Shown: positions 1 through 8,213, counted from the first letter of the stretch. The stretch is 12,084 bases of DNA from an uncultured Collinsella sp. (GCA_900550205.1 URRJ01000052.1:1-12084), one strand, 5' to 3'. The notes: generated from the letters alone by a model not told the origin. Made by a program: numbers and translations.

Positions 1-139
1 TGAGGCCGTTTTCGCAGTAAATGCAGTCGAACGTGCAGATTTTACCGCTGGCCGGCATCATGTTGACGCCGAGCGAGAGACCAAGGCGACGGCTGCGAAC
101 GGGCCCAAAGATGGGGCTGGCATTCAAAAACGTAGACAT
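1..139 (-). CDS. Radical SAM protein, COG0731 type (N-terminal 46 residues only)
   Basis: Reading the minus strand from the ATG at 139-137 gives 46 codons before the window ends, so the gene is partial. The protein opens with a stretch containing FGPVRSRRLGLSLGVN (residues 11-26) followed by CTFDCIYCE (35-43). C35, C39 and C42 form the CxxxCxxC motif that binds the radical SAM 4Fe-4S cluster. The FGPVxSRRLGxSLGxN opening just before this motif is characteristic of COG0731, radical SAM proteins related to the wyosine tRNA synthetase. A GAGGAG ribosome binding site at 149-154 lies 9 bases before the ATG and supports the start. The substrate cannot be told from this fragment. It is divergent from the hydrolase at 365, leaving about 225 bases for promoters in both directions, but no convincing promoter boxes were found there. 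Confidence 0.85.
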   Translation of the reverse strand, partial: MSTFLNASPIFGPVRSRRLGLSLGVNMMPASGKICTFDCIYCENGL

Positions 140-364
140 AGGCTTATGCTCCTCAAGACAATTGTGCCTAAGCATAGCATCGGCTCCAAAGCAAGGTATG
201 GGCTCTTGCTTTACAAGTTTCGTTTTTTCACGTCGCTCATTATGCCGTGCCATAGAAAGTCTCGGGTCGGGTACAGTTAATCTGCTAACAAGTCGTAAGG
301 CAATGCGGGTCCATCCAACCGTACTGACGTGCAGCTGGATAGGCATTGATGATGGGGGCACAAC

Positions 365-1162
365 ATGGATTTTACGGTCGAGAATGCGGGCACCACGATT
401 GCCTGTCGCGAATATGCCGGCCCGGATGTGTCGCCTGATACCCCTGCTTTGGTGTGCGTGCACGGCGCTTGTGTCGACGGCACATTTTTCGACGGCATCG
501 CTTGTGAGCTCAGCCGCAACTACCGCGTAATTGCCTACGACCGCCGCGGCTGTGGTAGCAGCAGCGAAGCGGCAGACGGCAGCTATGATCTTGCCGCTCA
601 GGCCGCCGACCTGCAGGCCGTGATCGAACACGTCGGCGCTCCGACAAATGTGCTTGCGCACAGCGCCGGTACGTTGGTGGCGCTGGAGCTTCTTCGCGCC
701 GAACCCCATCTCGTCGCCCGTGCGATTCTGCACGAGCCGGCTGTGTCGGCCGAAGGCGTCGGCATGGGCGCAGCTCCGGTTTTGCTCGATATGATTGCGG
801 CTGGAAAGGTTTCAAGGGCGCTCCGGCTTTTCTTGGGAGCTCTCGGCGACTTGGACCCCGAGGCTCCTGGGACGACTAAGGCGGAAGCCAAACATGCCCT
901 GCGCAATGGTCGTTGCTTCATGGCCAATGAATACGGAACAAATATGACATATGCTCCCGACTGGGAGCGCGCCTGCGCGTCAAAGGCGGTGTCGGCTGTG
1001 TTTTTGGGCGAGCTTTCGGTCGATACGCCCCGCGAGGCCGGCACGTGCGCGGCTGCCGAATATCTCAATTGCCCCCTTGTGATGATCCCGGGCGCGCATA
1101 ACGGTCTGCGCGATCGTCCCGTTACGGCGGCAAACGCCGTTCGCGATATCTTGGAGCGTTAG
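365..1162 (+). CDS. Alpha/beta-fold hydrolase
   Basis: The product is 265 residues, a normal size for a single-domain alpha/beta hydrolase. The oxyanion-hole segment VCVHGACVDG is at 30-39. The YDRRGCGSS turn is at 58-66. The nucleophile elbow is AHSAGT (98-103) with S100 as the catalytic serine, and H245 in PGAHNGL (242-248) is the likely catalytic histidine. The acid is not certain; D220 lies in a plausible position. No signal peptide or membrane segment is seen, so it should be cytoplasmic. A G-rich stretch at 354-358 precedes the ATG and is only a fair ribosome binding site. The substrate is unknown: the family spans esterases, lipases, haloperoxidase-like and C-C hydrolases, and nothing nearby narrows it. 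It appears monocistronic, followed by 211 non-coding bases with no strong terminator. Confidence 0.88.
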   Translation: MDFTVENAGTTIACREYAGPDVSPDTPALVCVHGACVDGTFFDGIACELSRNYRVIAYDRRGCGSSSEAADGSYDLAAQAADLQAVIEHVGAPTNVLAHSAGTLVALELLRAEPHLVARAILHEPAVSAEGVGMGAAPVLLDMIAAGKVSRALRLFLGALGDLDPEAPGTTKAEAKHALRNGRCFMANEYGTNMTYAPDWERACASKAVSAVFLGELSVDTPREAGTCAAAEYLNCPLVMIPGAHNGLRDRPVTAANAVRDILER

Positions 1163-1304
1163 CACGCTCGATGACCTGCGGGGAGGGGGACTGTTAGCGT
1201 TTCGTCATTGTTAACGAATGCGCCCATAACCGCGCGCCCGCGGCTCCATTACCGCCGTTTGCCAGGTCATAAAAATGTAACGATAATCGCGCGTTTGCCT
1301 GCAG

Positions 1305-1336
1305 TTGTTAGATGTTACCCTTGTACCATTTGATAT
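1305..1336 (+). promoter_or_regulatory. Weak candidate promoter upstream of the c-di-GMP regulator
   Basis: TTGTTA (1305-1310) is followed after 18 bases by TTTGAT (1329-1334), a four-of-six match to the -10 consensus. Its distance from the ribosome binding site GAAAGGG (1361-1367) and the ATG at 1374 is reasonable. The 1163-1373 gap must hold the promoter, but this assignment is weak. The hexamer TAACGA occurs three times in the gap (1212, 1278 and 1353). Confidence 0.25.
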
Positions 1337-1373
1337 GCACCGTTGCCGTGCGTAACGATAGAAAGGGCCCCAT

Positions 1374-3254
1374 ATGCTCAATAATCACGAGGTCAATCTA
1401 ACCGACGAGGAGGCTGCCGCCGAGGTCGCCCGCGTCGCGAAGACCTACCCCGTGGTGCGTTTGCTGTCGGCCGATCAGATTAAGAGCGAGCCTAACTGCC
1501 TGCTCGCCGGCAATCGCTGCCCTTGTCTGCGTCAGTCGAGTCTTGAGGCCTTGGCAGATTCGGATGAGGTGTCGGAGCAGCTACTCAATGATGGTACCGA
1601 GTACCGCGCTCGCCTGCGCCCTCTGAAGGTCGAGGGCGAGCCTCACGTCTTGTTGATGGTGCGTCCGATTGATGAGCAAGAGGCTGCAGAAGAGGACCTT
1701 GTCTACACCGACGTGCTGACGAATGTGCACAATCGCCGATATTACGAGGAAAAGCTCCGTAGCGCCCGCATGAAGGCCGGCGTTGCGGTGATTGACCTTG
1801 ATGATTTTAAGGTCTTCAACGATACGTGTGGCCGTCATGCCGGTGACCTTGCGCTCGGTGCTGTGGCGACAGCCATACGCAGCGGAATTCGTTCGACTGA
1901 CGAGCTTGTGCGCTATGGCTGCGACAAGTTTGTGGTCGTCATGCCCAATATTCCCTCCGATGACTTCACCCGTCGCCTGCATCAGGTATCCGATGCCGTT
2001 CATGCCACGATTATTCCGGGCCATGAGTACGTGAGCTTGACGGCATGTGTTGGTGGCGTTCGCATTCATGGCGAGACGGTCGATGAGGGCGTTGGCCGCG
2101 CTGTCCAGTTACTGAGCCGCGCTAAGACAAAAGCCGGTACGGTCGTGACCGATGCCGATTCCATCGAGGCCTTCCAAAGCGAAAAGCCTTTGGTGCTTAT
2201 TGCCGATGACTCCGAGATGAACCGAGCCATTCTCAACGAGATGCTCAAGGACGAGTATTGCATCCTCGAGGCCGATAACGGTCGTACGGCGCTCGACATG
2301 GTCGACCGCTATGGCGATGAGTTGTCGCTCGTGCTGCTGGATATTGTCATGCCGGGCATAAGCGGCTTTGAGGTGCTGGCCGATCTGTCGCGCCGATCGG
2401 GTATCGACAATCTGCCTGTCATCATGATTTCGAGCGAAGATTCCGATGATATGGTTCTGCGCGCGTACGAGCTGGGCGCCTCGGACTATATCAACCGCCC
2501 GTTTGACTCCCGTGTCGTGCGCCGCCGTGTAAGCAACACGATCCGCCTATATGCCAAACAGCGCCGCCTGACGAACCTGCTGTCCCAGCAGTACAACGAG
2601 CGCGTCAAGAACAGTCGCATGCTCATCGACATGCTTGCCGGCGTCATGGAACTTCGCAATGGCGAGAGCGGCAGGCACGTTACGAATATCGAAAAGCTGA
2701 CCGAGCTGCTGCTTGACTGTCTGGTCCGGCGTAGCGACACCATCTCCCTCGACAACGAGGAACGCTCCACGATTGCCCTGGCTTCGGCGCTGCACGATAT
2801 CGGCAAGATGTCGATTGACGATGCGATCCTCAACAAACCCGGGCGCCTTACGCCCGAGGAGTTCGAGATTATGAAGACGCATACCACGATCGGCGCTGAT
2901 ATGTTGCTTGAGTTGAGCCGCCATCACGTCGGCAATGCGCTTATGGAATATGCGTACCAGATTGCGCGTTGGCATCACGAGCGCTGGGATGGCAGGGGTT
3001 ATCCCGATGGCCTTAAGGGCGACGAAATTCCCATTGCCGCACAGGTGGTTTCGGTGGCCGACGTGTACGATGCGCTGACGAGCGTGCGTGTGTACAAGGA
3101 CGCCATCCCGCATAAGGAGGCGATCCAGATGATCCTGGACGGTAAGTGTGGCACCTTTAACCCGCTGTTGCTCGACTGCCTGCTCGAGGTGCAAGACCGT
3201 ATTGCCGAGACGTTGGCACGCCCCGCCGACGTCGTTGCGTTTCCCACGATTTAG
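1374..3254 (+). CDS. GGDEF (degenerate) - receiver - HD-GYP c-di-GMP signalling protein
   Basis: The protein has 626 residues. Residues 1-105 are a poorly conserved sensor-like region with clustered cysteines C42, C49 and C51. A GGDEF domain follows at about 110-260: the metal and substrate segment DLDDFKVFND (141-150) is kept, but the signature reads GCDKF (182-186), so cyclase activity is probably lost. A receiver domain spans about 271-395, with acidic pocket D278/D279, phosphoacceptor D323 in LLDIVMPG, and RPF (375-377) where K-P-F is usual. An HD-GYP domain spans about 412-615, with HDIGK (474-478), HHERWDGRGYPDGL (534-547) and ADVYDALTS (562-570) intact, so c-di-GMP phosphodiesterase activity is likely. 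Ribosome binding site GAAAGGG (1361-1367) supports the start. The Hpt gene begins 23 bases downstream, so the pair probably forms an operon and a phosphorelay. No transmembrane segment was seen. Confidence 0.92.
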   Translation: MLNNHEVNLTDEEAAAEVARVAKTYPVVRLLSADQIKSEPNCLLAGNRCPCLRQSSLEALADSDEVSEQLLNDGTEYRARLRPLKVEGEPHVLLMVRPIDEQEAAEEDLVYTDVLTNVHNRRYYEEKLRSARMKAGVAVIDLDDFKVFNDTCGRHAGDLALGAVATAIRSGIRSTDELVRYGCDKFVVVMPNIPSDDFTRRLHQVSDAVHATIIPGHEYVSLTACVGGVRIHGETVDEGVGRAVQLLSRAKTKAGTVVTDADSIEAFQSEKPLVLIADDSEMNRAILNEMLKDEYCILEADNGRTALDMVDRYGDELSLVLLDIVMPGISGFEVLADLSRRSGIDNLPVIMISSEDSDDMVLRAYELGASDYINRPFDSRVVRRRVSNTIRLYAKQRRLTNLLSQQYNERVKNSRMLIDMLAGVMELRNGESGRHVTNIEKLTELLLDCLVRRSDTISLDNEERSTIALASALHDIGKMSIDDAILNKPGRLTPEEFEIMKTHTTIGADMLLELSRHHVGNALMEYAYQIARWHHERWDGRGYPDGLKGDEIPIAAQVVSVADVYDALTSVRVYKDAIPHKEAIQMILDGKCGTFNPLLLDCLLEVQDRIAETLARPADVVAFPTI

Positions 3255-3277
3255 TTTGACCAAAGGAGTTTTAATCC

Positions 3278-3634
3278 ATGATTTCCATGCGTGAGGCGTA
3301 TGAGAAGATCGGCGCCAATTATGATGACGCGTGCGCTCGGCTGATGGGCGAGGAAATGCTTACCCGCTTTGCCCTCAAGTTTTTGGATGACGAGAGCATG
3401 GACAAGCTGGAGGCCGCCATGGCGGCAGGAGACGCCGAAGGTGCGTTTATGGCAGCGCACACGCTCAAGGGCGTGAGCCAGAACCTGGGATTCGATAATC
3501 TGTACGAGCCAGCGGTCGTGGTGACCGAGGCGCTGCGCGGCGCCGATGCCGTTGACGGCGCTCGTGAGGGAATGCATGCGCTGCAGCAGCAATATGCGGC
3601 TACGATGTCGGCCCTGCGCGAGGCGGCTGAATAA
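3278..3634 (+). CDS. Hpt (histidine phosphotransfer) domain protein
   Basis: This 118-residue protein is essentially one Hpt four-helix domain. The phosphorylatable histidine is H61 in AHTLKGVSQNLGF (60-72), matching the family signature HxLKGxSxxLG. Hpt proteins carry phosphoryl groups between the receiver domain of a hybrid histidine kinase and a terminal response regulator. The preceding gene, 23 bases upstream, contains a receiver domain and is the obvious partner. No histidine kinase is encoded in the window, so the phosphoryl source must lie elsewhere. An AAGGAG ribosome binding site ends about 9 bases before the ATG and fixes the start. The gene is followed by the hairpin at 3680-3720. 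Confidence 0.9.
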   Translation: MISMREAYEKIGANYDDACARLMGEEMLTRFALKFLDDESMDKLEAAMAAGDAEGAFMAAHTLKGVSQNLGFDNLYEPAVVVTEALRGADAVDGAREGMHALQQQYAATMSALREAAE

Positions 3635-3661
3635 GGGCTTGCGAGCCTTGGGCTGTGTGCC

Positions 3662-3708
3662 CCGGCCACATATAGGTAAAAGGGCGCCCCGTCGGACCAT
3701 GTGGCCGG
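3662..3708. repeat. Inverted repeat interleaved with the adjacent terminator
   Basis: CCGGCCACAT (3662-3671) is the exact reverse complement of ATGTGGCCGG (3699-3708). The pair is interleaved with the terminator arms: its right arm ends one base before the terminator right arm begins, and the terminator left arm lies in its loop. The two stems cannot nest and would compete or form a strained pseudoknot. Confidence 0.7.
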
Positions 3709-3720
3709 CGGGGCGCCCTT
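3680..3720 (-). terminator. Hairpin terminator between convergent operons
   Basis: AAGGGCGCCCCG (3680-3691) pairs perfectly with CGGGGCGCCCTT (3709-3720), a 12-bp GC-rich stem with a 17-base loop. On the minus strand the stem is followed by a T-run (CCCTTTTACC), so it best serves the C26 hydrolase operon. On the plus strand, after the Hpt gene, the following sequence TTATCTGTTG is only moderately T-rich. It lies between the Hpt stop (3634) and the C26 stop (3742), as expected for a shared terminator. Confidence 0.85.
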
Positions 3721-3741
3721 ATCTGTTGTGCTGTCCGTGAA

Positions 3742-4551
3742 CTAACGGGCCTGCTTAACCTTTGTCGCTGCCTCGACAAACGACTTCCACAGGTTAAAGT
3801 CGGTCTCGAGCGTCTTCCACGTGTACTCAGGGTGCCATTGCACGCCCAGGCAGAAGGGTTGGCCTTCGACCTCGATGCACTCGGGAACGCCGTCGGTTGC
3901 CTTGGCGACCAAACGCGTGCTTTTGCCCAGACGATCGACGCAGCAGTGATGTGCAGAGTTGGTCTGGATCAGCCTGTGCCCGCCAACCGCGCGCTCCAGC
4001 AGCGAGCCCGGCACGACCTCGACGGGATGCACGGGGTCGTTGAGCACGTGGGTGTGGCGCCACTGCGTGCGGCCCTCGCGAGCACCCAGGCTCGGCACAT
4101 CCATGCACAGGGTGCCGCCAGTGGCGACATTGAGCAGCTGCGTGCCGCGACAGGTGGTAAAGAGCGGCTTTTTGGCGCGGAGTGCCTCGTCGACCAGCTT
4201 AAACTCAAAGCTATCGCGGATCTCGCAGCAGAGGGTGGGGTCGTAGGGTCGATCATCGCCCCAGCGCTTGGGGTTGACGTCCGGGCCGCCGGGAATAGCG
4301 ATACCGTCGGCGATATCGACGTAATGGCGAATGACCTCAATGTCCTCGGTGATGGACATCTGCAGCGGCAGGCCGCCGGCGGCAAGGATGGCATCGACAA
4401 AGACGCTTGCGATTTCCTCGTTGGGGGAGAGCGTCTCGCTTAAAAACGGCTTTGCCTCTTCCCAACGCGGCGCCACCAGGATGAGCGGACGGTCGGCGGG
4501 GGCAACGTCGACGTGCGGGGTGTAGGACGATGAGGTACGGGTTCCGATCAT
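3742..4551 (-). CDS. Class I glutamine amidotransferase-like gamma-glutamyl hydrolase (peptidase C26)
   Basis: The protein has 269 residues, typical for the PuuD-like C26 family that hydrolyses gamma-glutamyl amide bonds such as gamma-glutamyl-GABA. The nucleophile is C134 in FTTCRGTQLLNVATGGTL (131-148), with H240 and E242 in GVQWHPEY (236-243) completing the triad. IAIPGGPDVNP (85-95) is the usual glycine-rich turn. The first 20 or so residues are not conserved, and the ribosome binding site before the ATG at 4551 is weak, so the exact start is uncertain. It is the last gene of the minus-strand ABC transporter operon, 87 bases after the ATPase stop with no terminator between. This suggests it acts on a compound brought in by the transporter. 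The true substrate is not shown by sequence. Confidence 0.88.
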   Translation of the reverse strand: MIGTRTSSSYTPHVDVAPADRPLILVAPRWEEAKPFLSETLSPNEEIASVFVDAILAAGGLPLQMSITEDIEVIRHYVDIADGIAIPGGPDVNPKRWGDDRPYDPTLCCEIRDSFEFKLVDEALRAKKPLFTTCRGTQLLNVATGGTLCMDVPSLGAREGRTQWRHTHVLNDPVHPVEVVPGSLLERAVGGHRLIQTNSAHHCCVDRLGKSTRLVAKATDGVPECIEVEGQPFCLGVQWHPEYTWKTLETDFNLWKSFVEAATKVKQAR

Positions 4552-4638
4552 GGGTGTGGCTTTCGAATCCGGGTGGACATGGCACAGGGGTGGCGCGGGA
4601 CAAACGTTACTGATGAATTCGCCCGCGTGGCAATTGGT

Positions 4639-5403
<765 letters not shown>

Positions 5404-5439
5404 GGTGCTCGGCTCCTTATGACTTGAAATGGTAAAGCG

Positions 5440-6273
5440 TTAGCGGATGATGGTCGCGCCGGTCTTGTGCGAAACGTAGACAGCGGCCTTGTTGATCGCG
5501 ACGTTGATGAGGATATAGATGACCGCGATTACCAGGTAGACCGACACGAGGGCGTCGTAGTTAGTAATGAGCACGCGGGCATTTTGCATGAGGTCGGGGT
5601 AGCTCACCACATAGGCGACGGTGGTGTCTTTGACTACGACCACAAGCTGCGAAATCAACGACGGAATGATAAACCGAATCGCCTGCGGTAACACGATTTT
5701 AAAGGTGATTTTAGCCTTGGAGAGACCGAGCGCCTGAGCGGCTTCGACCTGGCCGCGCGGCACGGCGTTGACGCCGGCGCGGAAGATTTCGGCGAGTACG
5801 CCGGCGGCAGCGAGCGCGACGGGAAGCGTGAGCATCCAAAACGACGGCAGCGCGATCTTGTACTGGGGCAGCACCAAAAAGAAGAAGTAGATGAACAGCA
5901 GGCTCGGCACGCCGCGGAAAAAGTCGGTGAGCACGCGGCAGACCAGCTGCAGCGGCTTAATGTCGCTGGTGCGGCCGAGCATAAGGGCTAAGCCCAGCAC
6001 CAGCGCGATGGCACCAGCGGTGAGTGCGACTTTAACGGTGCCCTCAAAGCCGGCAAGCAAGAACTTCCAGGTGGTGAGGTGCGTAAAGAAATACCAATAG
6101 TGGACCGAAAGCTGGCCGGTCACATAGAAACGCTGCAGCACCAGGGCGACGAGCGCGGCCACGGCGACGAGTGAGATGGCGGTGCCGATGCGAATCTTGG
6201 CGCGCATCTTGGGGCCGGGAGCCTCGTAGAGCGCATCGCGCATGGTGAGTGCAGGGGAGGAATGCTTGCTCAT
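5440..6273 (-). CDS. Amino acid ABC transporter permease (GluD-like, longer subunit)
   Basis: The protein has 277 residues. An N-terminal cytoplasmic segment precedes a first membrane helix at about 30-48, and further hydrophobic helices lie near 72-98, 122-136, 146-165, 205-225 and 243-262. The EAA loop that docks onto the ATPase is EAAQALGLSKAKITFKIVLP (177-196), a good match to the HisM/GlnP-type permease family. Its ATG overlaps the stop of the preceding permease gene by four bases (ATGA at 6273-6270), showing translational coupling. Size and order (shorter permease, then longer permease) resemble gluC-gluD of the Corynebacterium glutamate importer, but specificity is not proven. Confidence 0.93.
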   Translation of the reverse strand: MSKHSSPALTMRDALYEAPGPKMRAKIRIGTAISLVAVAALVALVLQRFYVTGQLSVHYWYFFTHLTTWKFLLAGFEGTVKVALTAGAIALVLGLALMLGRTSDIKPLQLVCRVLTDFFRGVPSLLFIYFFFLVLPQYKIALPSFWMLTLPVALAAAGVLAEIFRAGVNAVPRGQVEAAQALGLSKAKITFKIVLPQAIRFIIPSLISQLVVVVKDTTVAYVVSYPDLMQNARVLITNYDALVSVYLVIAVIYILINVAINKAAVYVSHKTGATIIR

Positions 6274-6929
6274 CGGAGGATCCTCACCTTCTTATCGATA
6301 TAGTTGCCAATGTGGCTCACCACAAAGGCCGTACCCAGGTAGCCGAGTGCCGAGATAAAGAACGCGGCGACGCCGCCAAGTGAGCGCGTGTTGATATAGC
6401 TCACCACGCCGGTAAGCTCTTGCGGCTTAAGCGGCACCTGGCTGCCCAAGGCGGTAGTGAGCATGACGGCGATAAAGAGGTTGGTCATGGGCAGCACGCT
6501 CGAGCGCAGCGCCTGCGGAATCACGATCTTGGCGAGGATACGGCTGAAGCTCATGCCGAGCGAGCGGGCGGCTTCCACCTGACCGACGCCGACGGTGTTG
6601 ATGCCGCTCATAAAGTTCTCGGAGCCAAAGGCCGAGCCCAAAAGGACCGTGGCGACGATAACGCAGGTGCGGTAGGGCAGGACGACCTTGAGCGGCGGCA
6701 GCGCATAGACGACGATGATGAGCAGTGCGATGCCGGGGATGTTACGGAAGACCTGAACATACAGGTCGCCAAAGACGCGCAGCGGCTTGAGCGGCGACAC
6801 GCGCATCACGGTGACGGCGACGGCCAGCACCATGGCGATGGCAAACGACTCAAGCGTCATGCCCCAGGTTGCTAGCAGCGCGTCGATATAGTTCTGGCCA
6901 TAGAGCGACCAGAGCTCGGAGAGACTCAT
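6270..6929 (-). CDS. Amino acid ABC transporter permease (GluC-like, shorter subunit)
   Basis: The protein has 219 residues. Hydrophobic helices lie near 22-43, 55-80, 86-104, 145-162 and 183-207. The EAA loop is EAARSLGMSFSRILAKIVIP (119-138), and RNIPGIALL (62-70) is the conserved segment before the third helix. An AGGAGG ribosome binding site (6935-6940) sits 5 bases before the ATG. It forms the heterodimeric membrane channel with the permease encoded immediately downstream, with which it overlaps by four bases. It is separated from the upstream binding-protein gene by 138 bases that contain a stem-loop. Confidence 0.93.
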   Translation of the reverse strand: MSLSELWSLYGQNYIDALLATWGMTLESFAIAMVLAVAVTVMRVSPLKPLRVFGDLYVQVFRNIPGIALLIIVVYALPPLKVVLPYRTCVIVATVLLGSAFGSENFMSGINTVGVGQVEAARSLGMSFSRILAKIVIPQALRSSVLPMTNLFIAVMLTTALGSQVPLKPQELTGVVSYINTRSLGGVAAFFISALGYLGTAFVVSHIGNYIDKKVRILR

Positions 6930-6953
6930 GCGGACCTCCTGCCGATAAGGAAA

Positions 6954-6979
6954 GGGGCTCCCGTGTGTACGGAAGCCCC
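6954..6979 (-). terminator. Intercistronic stem-loop between binding protein and permease genes
   Basis: GGGGCTCCCGT (6954-6964) and ACGGAAGCCCC (6969-6979) form an 11-bp stem with one G-U wobble in RNA and a 4-base loop. On the minus strand it is followed by TTTCCTTATC, a weak T-run, then the AGGAGG of the permease. It could be a leaky terminator or an RNA-stability stem that keeps binding-protein mRNA more abundant than permease mRNA, an arrangement common in import operons. Confidence 0.75.
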
Positions 6980-7067
6980 GACAACTCAGTGTGGAAACAG
7001 TTTATCGCAATAAAGCGCATCGTGCGTTTCCGTATGGTTTCGTTGCGGCCGTTACTAGGCTCGCCGC

Positions 7068-8063
7068 TTAGGCGCCGACCTCGGGCAGCTCGGGAACATT
7101 GGTGTCGCCCGTACGGTCGCCGATGCAGATCTGCCACAGCTCGGTCCAGGTGCCATCGTCCTCAATCTTCTTAAGGAAGTCGTTGACAAAGGCGACACCG
7201 TCGGAATCGAGCGGCAGGCCGATGCCGTAAGGCTCCTTGCTGCCGAAGGGCTTGCCGGCGATCTTGTACTTGCCGGGCTCGCGAACCAGGGCGCTCTGCT
7301 GCATGTTGTTATCGATGACGTAGGCATCAACGCGACCCTGCTGGAGTGCCTGGCGGGCCTCCTCGTCGGTCTTGAACTCCTGCTGGCTGGCCTTGGGGGC
7401 GAACTCCTCCAGGATGGCGGGGCCGTTGGAGCCGGACTGGACGGCGACGTTCTTGTTGGCCAGGTCGTCGACGCTCTTGATGTCGTCGTTATCGGCGAGT
7501 ACCAGGATGGCCTGCTGGGTGTAGTAGTAGGGGCCGGCAAAGGAGACGAGCTTCTTGCGCTCGTCAGTGATGGTGTAGGTGGCAAAGACGGCGTCGACCT
7601 GGCCGTTCTGCAGGACGGACTCGCGCGTGTCCGAGGTCACCTGGGTGATCTCGACTTTGTTCTCGCCCAGAATGTAGTTGGACAGAAGCTGTGCGATACC
7701 GGCGTCGAAGCCGCGGGTCTGACCGTCTTTCTCGTTGAGGAGGGAGAAGAGCGTGGAGGTCTGAACGCCACCGATCTTAAAGACGCCGGCGTCCTTGACG
7801 GCCGTGGCCCAGGTGCTGGCGGCAATGGCGTCGTCATCGGCCTTGGGGCCGTCGTTGACGAGCTTGTCGAATGCCTTGGCATCGAGCGTGGTGGAAGCCT
7901 CGGTATCCTCGGAGCCCTTGGAGGAGCCGGTGGCAGAACCCTTGTCGGCCTCGGCGCTGCTGTCAGAGCAGCCGGCAAGACCAAGGCCGGCGACGGTTGC
8001 GAAGGTGGCGGCGACAAAGCCGCGGCGGTCGAGAACGACCTGCTGGGAGAGGTTCTTGCTCAT
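7068..8063 (-). CDS. Polar amino acid ABC transporter substrate-binding lipoprotein
   Basis: The protein has 331 residues. The signal peptide has a hydrophobic core and a lipobox LAGC (29-32) with C32 as the lipidated cysteine, so the mature protein is anchored outside the membrane. The n-region carries DRRGF (12-16), a twin-arginine pair, so export may use the Tat route. A serine-, glycine- and acid-rich linker (33-60) precedes a family 3 (PF00497-type) binding domain at about 95-315. Its recognisable segments are RGFDAGIAQLL (117-127), DTRESVLQNGQVDAVFATYTIT (from 145), and the hinge-side AVQSGSNG (207-214). The ribosome binding site GAAAGGTG precedes the ATG at 8063. It is the first gene of the operon, driven by the promoter at 8107-8136. 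The ligand is probably glutamate, glutamine or a related polar amino acid; sequence alone does not settle it. Confidence 0.93.
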   Translation of the reverse strand: MSKNLSQQVVLDRRGFVAATFATVAGLGLAGCSDSSAEADKGSATGSSKGSEDTEASTTLDAKAFDKLVNDGPKADDDAIAASTWATAVKDAGVFKIGGVQTSTLFSLLNEKDGQTRGFDAGIAQLLSNYILGENKVEITQVTSDTRESVLQNGQVDAVFATYTITDERKKLVSFAGPYYYTQQAILVLADNDDIKSVDDLANKNVAVQSGSNGPAILEEFAPKASQQEFKTDEEARQALQQGRVDAYVIDNNMQQSALVREPGKYKIAGKPFGSKEPYGIGLPLDSDGVAFVNDFLKKIEDDGTWTELWQICIGDRTGDTNVPELPEVGA

Positions 8064-8106
8064 GGTAGAACACCTTTCTCAATAAAATCCCTAGCGGTTG
8101 AGTAGA

Positions 8107-8136
8107 GTTATACCCTATCGCGCTCAAATGGGTCAA
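8107..8136 (-). promoter_or_regulatory. Sigma-70-type promoter of the ABC transporter operon
   Basis: On the minus strand, TTGACC (8136-8131) and TATAAC (8112-8107) are separated by 18 bases; each box matches the consensus at five of six positions. The -10 box lies 43 bases before the binding-protein ATG, leaving room for a short leader with the GAAAGGTG ribosome binding site. No other good promoter was found in the operon. Confidence 0.8.
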
Positions 8137-8178
8137 CACGAAATAACTCAGAAACATACTTACCTTATGGGTTATTCT

Positions 8179-8213
8179 ACCTACCAAAAAGGGACAGGTT
8201 TATTTTGGCAGGT
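8179..8213. repeat. REP-like stem-loop 1 with GGGACAGG in the loop
   Basis: ACCT-A-CCAAAA (8179-8189) pairs with TTTTGG-C-AGGT (8203-8213): ten base pairs interrupted by one A/C mismatch. The 13-base loop (8190-8202) contains GGGACAGG (8191-8198). The same octamer sits in the loop of the stem at 8372-8408, whose stem sequence is different. Shared loop core, differing stems and a mismatch inside the stem recall REP-type elements moved by Y1 tyrosine transposases, but no such transposase is in the window. Confidence 0.6.

Noticed and set aside
1230..1243. Terminator after the alpha/beta hydrolase
   Set aside because: CCGCG/CGCGG gives only a five-base stem and there is no T-run.
1305..1320. 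Extra copy of the array unit (TAGATGTTAC) ahead of the regulator gene
   Set aside because: Only ten bases match the edge of one array unit; the conserved CAGATTGAGA part is absent, so it is probably chance.
2547..3263. Minus-strand frame of 238 codons opposite the HD-GYP region
   Set aside because: It overlaps a well-supported conserved domain on the other strand and shows no recognisable motif.
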